A stretch of 8,620 nucleotides of DNA from Candidatus Poseidoniia archaeon. GTDB lineage: Archaea; Thermoplasmatota; Poseidoniia; MGIII; CG-Epi1. The DNA is taken from NCBI GenBank assembly GCA_029941645.1, contig JAPYSZ010000041.1, positions 1 through 8,620 of the forward strand, in the 5' to 3' direction. The notes under the pieces were generated by a model, which searched no databases, had not been told where the DNA came from, and worked only from the letters and a program-made list of their open reading frames with translations. Position numbers and translations under genes: made by a program. Positions 1 through 4,866 of the stretch are shown here, piece after piece (position 1 is the first letter of the stretch; the number at the start of each line of letters is the position of its first letter).

Positions 1-63
1 CTTTCATCTTTGCAACCAGAGGTTAACAACCTCAGGTTCATAACCGATGAAATCCGTCGATAA
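1..63 (+). CDS. possible C-terminal end of an upstream gene (partial)
   Basis: Frame 1 is open from the window edge to a TAA at 61-63 and would encode a 20-residue tail ending TDEIRR. Its composition looks like an ordinary soluble, partly helical protein end. It would overlap the grpE start by 17 nt. The other two plus frames stop at 26 and 43, so with only about 20 codons visible the open frame could be chance. No function can be assigned. If real, grpE and dnaK would be downstream members of a longer operon, which would fit the lack of a TATA box just before grpE. Confidence 0.3.
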   Translation, partial: LSSLQPEVNNLRFITDEIRR

Positions 64-604
64 AAAAGTTGAAGTTGTGAAAGAGGTTCAAGCTGAAAAA
101 GTGAGAGACTTGAGTCCGGATGAAAAAATAGAAGTCCTAAAATCTGAAGTGGATAGTTATAATGAAAAATTTATGAGAGTAGCGGCAGACTTTGACAATT
201 TTAGGAAAAGGATAGAGAGAGATAGATTACAGCAAAATCTAAGGATTAAAGGAGAGGTTGTTTCCAAATTTCTAGAAGTAATAGATATAATTGATAAGGC
301 CAATGAGTCAGAATATCCTGATTTAGAAAGTTCTATCCAAGGCCTTTCAGGAATACAAAAGTTGGTTTCTTCTTTTGCAGATTCCTTAAACATAGAAAAA
401 TTTGTTCCAGAAGGTGAACAATTCGATTTTAGATTTCATGAAGCATTGACAACAGTTGAAAAAGAGGGTATTGAACCTAATACAATCGTTGATGTTATTC
501 AATCAGGGTACAAGTTAGAAGGAGAAGTATTACGGCCAGCTAAGGTCGTTGTATCAAAGAGTTTAGACGAAAACAAAGAAAAAATAGAGAAAAAAGGTGA
601 ATAA
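47..604 (+). CDS. grpE: GrpE, nucleotide exchange factor of the Hsp70 system
   Basis: GrpE works in the cytoplasm as a dimer that releases ADP from DnaK and so resets the chaperone cycle. The 185-aa product has the family layout: a charged, disordered N-terminus, a long helix (about 24-80) carrying the signature around AADFDNFRKR (46-55), and a C-terminal beta domain with FRFHEAL (128-134), then a GIEPNTIVDVIQSGYKL stretch (141-157) and LRPAKVVVSK (162-171). The length is normal for the family. An in-frame TAA at 41-43 rules out a start further upstream. ATG 47 is the first start; GTG at 77 is a possible later one that would lose only ten non-conserved residues. There is no strong Shine-Dalgarno site and no TATA box at the leaderless distance, so the start mechanism is unclear. 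dnaK follows after a single base, so the two are surely co-transcribed. Confidence 0.96.
   Translation: MKSVDKKVEVVKEVQAEKVRDLSPDEKIEVLKSEVDSYNEKFMRVAADFDNFRKRIERDRLQQNLRIKGEVVSKFLEVIDIIDKANESEYPDLESSIQGLSGIQKLVSSFADSLNIEKFVPEGEQFDFRFHEALTTVEKEGIEPNTIVDVIQSGYKLEGEVLRPAKVVVSKSLDENKEKIEKKGE
596..600 (+). promoter_or_regulatory. Shine-Dalgarno site of dnaK
   Basis: GGTGA lies 5 nt before ATG 606 and inside the last codons of grpE. It decides the dnaK start: an in-frame GTG at 597 would overlap the site itself and add three residues (MNK) that are not part of the family, whereas ATG 606 gives the canonical MAKEVIIGIDLGTTNS beginning. Confidence 0.75.
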
Positions 605-605
605 A

Positions 606-2459
606 ATGGCAAAAGAAGTGATAATTGGAATTGATTTGGGTACAACCAATTCAGAAGCAGCGCATTTAGAGGGGGGCAGACCGGTAATCATACCCTCAGC
701 TGAAGGCTCAACATTTGGTGGAAAAATGTTTCCCTCTGTGGTCGCATTTACGAAAGATGGTGAACGTATTGTTGGTGATCCTGCCAAGAGGCAGGCTGTA
801 CTCAATCCAGAAAATACGATTATGAATATCAAAAGGAAAATGGGAACTAAACATCGTGTAACTATCAAAAAGAAGAAATATTCACCTGAAGAAATATCAG
901 CTATGATTTTGCAGAAGATTAAAGTAGATGCTGAAGCGCATCTTGGTGTTGATATTGAAAAAGCAGTTATTACGGTTCCAGCTTACTTTAATGATAATCA
1001 AAGACAAGCAACGATTGATGCAGGTAAGATTGCAGGTCTAAAAGTAGAGAGAATTATCAATGAACCTACTGCAGCAGCTTTAGCTTATGGTCTTGACAAG
1101 GAGGGAGAGTACACTGCCGCAGTTTTAGATTTAGGTGGAGGAACTTTTGATGTCACAATAATGGAGATGGATAATGGTGTCTTCGATGTGATTTCTACTT
1201 CAGGAGATAATGAGTTGGGTGGAACTGATATGGATGAGGCTCTTGTTGACTACTTTGCAGATATATTCAAAGCAGATAATGGTATAGATCTTCGCGATGA
1301 TCCTGCAGCCAAGCAGCGCCTTCGTGATGCGGCTGAAAAGGCTAAGATTGAATTAAGTAACACTTTAAAATCAACTATTAATTTACCTTATATTTGGTCA
1401 GATTCTAGTGGTCCAAAACATTTGGAACATGAGTTATCAAGGGCAAAATTAGAAGACATTGTAGGTTCCGTGATAGCCAAATGTGCAAAACCAATCAAAC
1501 AAGCTTTCAAAGATGCTAAGATGAAACCTGGAGATGTAGACAAGGTGATACTTGTTGGAGGACCAACACGTATGCCTGTTGTTCAGGCAGCATTTGAGAA
1601 GTTTGTTGGGCGTAAAGCAGAGCGTGGTGTAGATCCAATGCAATGTGTTGCAATGGGGGCTGCAATTCAGGCAGGAGTTCTTGCAGGAGATGTAAAGGAT
1701 GTTGTTCTCTTAGACGTTACACCTTTGACTCTTGGAATCGAAACCGAGGGTTCTGTTTTGACATCATTAATAGACAGAAATACTACAATTCCTACTACCA
1801 AATCTAAGACATTTTCGACGGCCGCAGATAACCAACCTGCAGTTGAAATACATGTATTGCAAGGCGAAAGAACTATGGCTGCAGACAATGATACTTTAGG
1901 ACGTTTCCAATTGGTTGGAATTCCACCTGCACCTCGAGGAATACCACAAATTGAAGTTTCATTTGATATTGATCGTAATGGTGTAATGAACGTTACTGCG
2001 AAAGATAAGGGAACGGGCAATGAACAGAAGATAGAAATCACATCTAAATCTAATTTGAGTGATGAAGAAATCGATGAAAAAATCAAAGAGGCTGAACAAC
2101 ACGCTGATGAGGATATGGCTACACGTGATTTAGTAGAAACGCGTAATCAATCGGAGTCATTCATATATGCTACAGAGAAAGCCATTAAGGATTTAGGAGA
2201 CAAGGTTGATGAGGATACCAAATCTAAGGTTGAAGAGTCTAAGGAGAAATTGGTAGCTGCTATGAAGGAAGATGATTTAGATTCAATGAAGAAAGCACTA
2301 GAAGATTTCCAACAGACTTCACAAGCAATTGGACAAATGGCTTACCAACAGGCATCCGAAGAACAAGCTCAGGCTCAATCTTCAGAGGGTGATTCTAAAG
2401 AAGTTGATGATGACAACGTTGTTGATGTTGACTATGAAGAAGTCGAAGAAGAAAAATAA
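606..2459 (+). CDS. dnaK: DnaK, Hsp70 chaperone
   Basis: This is the ATP-driven cytoplasmic chaperone that binds exposed hydrophobic segments of unfolded proteins and cycles with GrpE and a J-protein. The product is 617 aa, close to the length of Gram-positive DnaK. Visible are phosphate-1 loop IDLGTTNS (9-16), VITVPAYFND (121-130), INEPTAAALAYG (151-162), phosphate-2 LDLGGGTFDV (174-183), the likely catalytic Thr198 in STSGD, adenosine motif ILVGGPTRMP (315-324), the allosteric linker VVLLDVTPL (366-374), substrate domain motifs HVLQGER (416-422) and PPAPRGIPQIEV (440-451), a helical lid (about 485-580) and an acidic tail ending DYEEVEEEK. The roughly 24-residue N-lobe insert of Gram-negative DnaK is absent after KRKMG (76-80). 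Instead, four extra residues sit within STFGGKMF (35-42), a form I remember from Thermoplasma-type DnaK. The gene is complete and shows no oddities in the active site. Confidence 0.98.
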   Translation: MAKEVIIGIDLGTTNSEAAHLEGGRPVIIPSAEGSTFGGKMFPSVVAFTKDGERIVGDPAKRQAVLNPENTIMNIKRKMGTKHRVTIKKKKYSPEEISAMILQKIKVDAEAHLGVDIEKAVITVPAYFNDNQRQATIDAGKIAGLKVERIINEPTAAALAYGLDKEGEYTAAVLDLGGGTFDVTIMEMDNGVFDVISTSGDNELGGTDMDEALVDYFADIFKADNGIDLRDDPAAKQRLRDAAEKAKIELSNTLKSTINLPYIWSDSSGPKHLEHELSRAKLEDIVGSVIAKCAKPIKQAFKDAKMKPGDVDKVILVGGPTRMPVVQAAFEKFVGRKAERGVDPMQCVAMGAAIQAGVLAGDVKDVVLLDVTPLTLGIETEGSVLTSLIDRNTTIPTTKSKTFSTAADNQPAVEIHVLQGERTMAADNDTLGRFQLVGIPPAPRGIPQIEVSFDIDRNGVMNVTAKDKGTGNEQKIEITSKSNLSDEEIDEKIKEAEQHADEDMATRDLVETRNQSESFIYATEKAIKDLGDKVDEDTKSKVEESKEKLVAAMKEDDLDSMKKALEDFQQTSQAIGQMAYQQASEEQAQAQSSEGDSKEVDDDNVVDVDYEEVEEEK

Positions 2460-2471
2460 GTAAGTAGACAA

Positions 2472-2479
2472 TTATAAAT
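2472..2479 (+). promoter_or_regulatory. archaeal TATA box for the zinc-ribbon gene
   Basis: The 43-bp gap after dnaK contains TTATAAAT centred about 27 nt before ATG 2503. That is where an archaeal TATA box sits relative to the transcription start, so the mRNA would begin at or next to the ATG (leaderless). No Shine-Dalgarno-like site is present in the gap, which agrees. The gene therefore appears to have its own promoter rather than relying only on grpE-dnaK read-through. Confidence 0.6.
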
Positions 2480-2502
2480 TACCCGCTTATTATGCTTAAT
2501 TA

Positions 2503-3327
2503 ATGGCAGATAAGGTTTCCTTTACGGATTTTGGGACCGAAAAGAAAGTTCGGAGAATTAAACGAAAGCGTTCTAAGAAGTCTGGAACTGACCCTGCTAA
2601 ATTGCTTGATGAAGTTCTTGAAGCTAAAAAATTAGCTGATGAGACTATTGCATCAGCGTCAACACCACAATTTTCATTACCATTTATTGAGTTTGCCGTC
2701 ACACAAGTAGAACCATTTACCCCTCATGTTTGGAATGAATTTGAAATAACTTTGAGTAATACTGGAAATGGTAATGCACGTAGTACTACTATATCATTTG
2801 ATAAGTTAATAACTAAGGGCCAAACGATAGTTGATAATATCAAAGTAGGTGGTGAAACAACGCTTAAAATTGAGGTTAAACTCGATAATAGTGATAGAGA
2901 GATCACACGTATGGATATATTTTATCATTCTGTAGAAGGAGATACATTTTCAGCAATTAGGCGCGACTGGTTCCCTAACGATTATGAGAACAAATCTATA
3001 TTTACAAATGAAATCCCACCCGGTGAAGAAGAAAATGCAGCCAAATATTCACATCGTGAAGTTTTTTCGGGTGATTTACACGTAGTTTGTAGCAAGTGTG
3101 AAGCTCGGGTACCTACAAGTTTCCGCATTTGTGGAAAATGTGGTTCTAGACTTAAGAAAAGAGATGATAGACGTAGTGATTGGGGCAGTAATCGTAAGGA
3201 AACTACAGCTATACAAGACGAGCGTGAAGTTCTTCTTCAAAAATTAAGAAAACTTGGTGAACTAAAGGATAGCGGCATGCTAAGCGATGAAGAATTTTCT
3301 GCAGCTAAGGCTAGTCTATTGAAATAG
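2503..3327 (+). CDS. zinc-ribbon and SHOCT-like domain protein, function unknown
   Basis: I do not recognise a named family for the whole 274-aa protein. Visible parts in order: a very basic N-terminus (residues 14-27, rich in K/R), a short helical segment (30-50), a beta-rich region (about 58-155) with NTGNG (86-90) that resembles CARDB-like Ig-type beta-sandwiches, a zinc ribbon with Cys196, Cys199, Cys210 and Cys213 (CxxC-x10-CxxC), a charged linker (215-240), and a C-terminal helical pair (242-273, containing LRKLGELKDSGMLSDEEF) that fits the SHOCT short domain often found at protein ends. There is no signal peptide or membrane segment, so it is likely cytoplasmic; the basic start could contact nucleic acid or acidic proteins. 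It has no J-domain HPD motif and no DnaJ-type CxxCxGxG repeats, so it is not a DnaJ. Its place behind dnaK may or may not reflect a chaperone link. The stop codon is one base from the end of the opposing symporter gene. Confidence 0.88.
   Translation: MADKVSFTDFGTEKKVRRIKRKRSKKSGTDPAKLLDEVLEAKKLADETIASASTPQFSLPFIEFAVTQVEPFTPHVWNEFEITLSNTGNGNARSTTISFDKLITKGQTIVDNIKVGGETTLKIEVKLDNSDREITRMDIFYHSVEGDTFSAIRRDWFPNDYENKSIFTNEIPPGEEENAAKYSHREVFSGDLHVVCSKCEARVPTSFRICGKCGSRLKKRDDRRSDWGSNRKETTAIQDEREVLLQKLRKLGELKDSGMLSDEEFSAAKASLLK
3238..3252 (-). terminator. possible T-rich terminator for the minus-strand operon
   Basis: On the minus strand this reads as two T-tracts (TTTT and TTTTT, separated by a few bases), roughly 80-90 nt beyond the stop of the symporter gene and inside the opposing zinc-ribbon gene. 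Euryarchaeal transcripts commonly end at T-rich tracts without a hairpin, and the one-base gap between the convergent genes leaves no other room. AT-rich DNA makes such tracts common, so this is a weak call. Confidence 0.2.
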
Positions 3328-3328
3328 A

Positions 3329-4864
3329 TTAGACATCTTCAGCCCATTCGACATCATCATCAAAGTTTCCATCAGAAACTGGACCTTTCTTGACAGAATC
3401 TGCAACTCTATTATTTAGAACAACGATGAATATGATAAGTACAATAGCCCATTGAACAATCATAGTTATGATAGTGAATAACCCAAGACCCATTCCTTCG
3501 ATTGGGGAGTGACTATCATCTTGTAATTTTTCATATATAAAGAATCCAAATACAGCTATAAATTCAATTGGAAAGACATATTTGATAATATATTCCCACC
3601 ATACACCAATTTGAACATCTGCATATTCGGTATTGATTAAATTCTTTCTGAAATTACTTACACCAAATTTCATTACTACGATAGCAACCATTAATCCTGA
3701 AACAATTAGCCCAGTTCCCCAAACAAAATCTTGATTGTCTAAGAATTCTAGACTTATTGCGGCAGGTATGCCTGCAAATGCAACAGCTACTGCAATGTAT
3801 CTTACAGCTTCTTTTCTTTCCCATCCCATATCTACAAAATTAACGACACAGCCTTGCAGGGTTGAAACCATAGACGTTAGTGCAGCAAATGACATAGCTA
3901 AGAAGAATATACTGCCTATAACCCATCCAGCAGTTCCCATTGATGCAAATAATGCAGTTAAATGAATAAATGTTAATCCAGAAGATCCAGATTCAACAGC
4001 TTCTAAACCTTCCGCAGTCGAATCAGATAAAGCAAAAACAGTTCCTAAAACTGCAACACCGGCAATGAGTGATACCGAGTTATTTCCAAGTCCTGTAAGG
4101 AATGCATTAAGACCAATATCTTCTTTCTTTCGCATTGCTACTGCATACGTGATGGCCATTCCGAATCCAGCAGATGTTGACCAGGCAGATTGTGTTAAAG
4201 CACGAATCCAGGTTTCTCCTTTGAATAAATATTCACCTTGTGGTATGAATAGGAATTTTAGTCCCATTATAGCCCCTGAAGGATTTAGAATAAACGGATA
4301 AATCATAGCAACTATAAGGAATGCTACCAAGCATGGTATCAAAATCATGTTTGCCTTTTCTATTCCACTAATGCCATAGTAAACAATGAAAGCAGAAAAG
4401 GCAACTGCAATTAATTGGAAAAATACAACTTCAGCAGGCGAACTTATGAAATCATCCCACAGAGCCTGAGTTTGTTCCGTATCGGTTGCATCACTCATAT
4501 CACCTGAAATTGCAATCCAGAAGTATCTGATGGTCCATCCCATAACTACTGCATAGTAGAAACCTACCGCAGTTCCAACCCACATCATCCATATTCCAAG
4601 CCAGGTGAAATTACGTCCAGCCATATCTCTCATGGCTCCTACAGTTCCAAGTCTTGTCTTTTTTCCGATGGCAAATTCAGCCATCAATAAAGGAATTGAC
4701 CATGCAAATAGGAAAAGAAGCCATCCTATCATGAATGCTCCGCCTCCATTTGCGGCAGCTTCACGGGGAAATCGCCATATGTTTCCAGTTCCTACTGCAG
4801 CACCAATTGTAGTCAGGATTAATCCTAGTCTCGAAGAAAACATTTCCGGTTCTTCATCGGCCAT
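3329..4864 (-). CDS. sodium-dependent amino-acid symporter, SNF/NSS family
   Basis: This inner-membrane transporter couples Na+ entry to uptake of a small substrate, in this family usually amino acids. The 511-aa length matches LeuT-like bacterial and archaeal members, with about 12 membrane segments. TM1 carries GAAVGTGNIWRFP (21-33), the family signature. Lined up by eye with LeuT, sodium-site positions are kept: Asn28 (LeuT Asn27), Ala327, Thr330 and Ser331 (LeuT Ala351, Thr354, Ser355), an Asn at 261/262 for LeuT Asn286, and Tyr104 for substrate-binding Tyr108. LeuT Thr254 is Ser229, LeuT Phe253 is Trp228, and LeuT Asn21 is Ala22, so the substrate pocket differs. Arg31 of the outer gate is present. 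The C-terminus is a short acidic cytoplasmic tail. The gene starts 2 nt after the M14 peptidase stop; upstream the minus strand reads AAAGGAAG, at best a weak ribosome site, so translational coupling is likely. Substrate cannot be named from sequence. Confidence 0.93.
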   Translation of the reverse strand: MADEEPEMFSSRLGLILTTIGAAVGTGNIWRFPREAAANGGGAFMIGWLLFLFAWSIPLLMAEFAIGKKTRLGTVGAMRDMAGRNFTWLGIWMMWVGTAVGFYYAVVMGWTIRYFWIAISGDMSDATDTEQTQALWDDFISSPAEVVFFQLIAVAFSAFIVYYGISGIEKANMILIPCLVAFLIVAMIYPFILNPSGAIMGLKFLFIPQGEYLFKGETWIRALTQSAWSTSAGFGMAITYAVAMRKKEDIGLNAFLTGLGNNSVSLIAGVAVLGTVFALSDSTAEGLEAVESGSSGLTFIHLTALFASMGTAGWVIGSIFFLAMSFAALTSMVSTLQGCVVNFVDMGWERKEAVRYIAVAVAFAGIPAAISLEFLDNQDFVWGTGLIVSGLMVAIVVMKFGVSNFRKNLINTEYADVQIGVWWEYIIKYVFPIEFIAVFGFFIYEKLQDDSHSPIEGMGLGLFTIITMIVQWAIVLIIFIVVLNNRVADSVKKGPVSDGNFDDDVEWAEDV

Positions 4865-4866
4865 TT

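Noticed and set aside
35..45. GGTTCATAACC resembles a CAU anticodon or T-loop, hinting at a tRNA-Met piece
   Set aside because: Only two or three stem pairs form on each side, the T-loop consensus is broken, and no D-arm, acceptor stem or second arm is found nearby.
597..605. GTG at 597 as the dnaK start
   Set aside because: It sits on the Shine-Dalgarno site and adds MNK before the canonical DnaK beginning; ATG 606 has proper spacing.
1667..2086. Open minus-strand frame of 139 codons opposite dnaK
   Set aside because: It lies entirely under conserved dnaK coding sequence, has no recognisable domain or start context, and is typical of a shadow frame.
2503..3327. Reading the gene after dnaK as dnaJ because of its place and its zinc cysteines
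   Set aside because: No HPD J-domain motif and only one CxxC pair set instead of four CxxCxGxG repeats.
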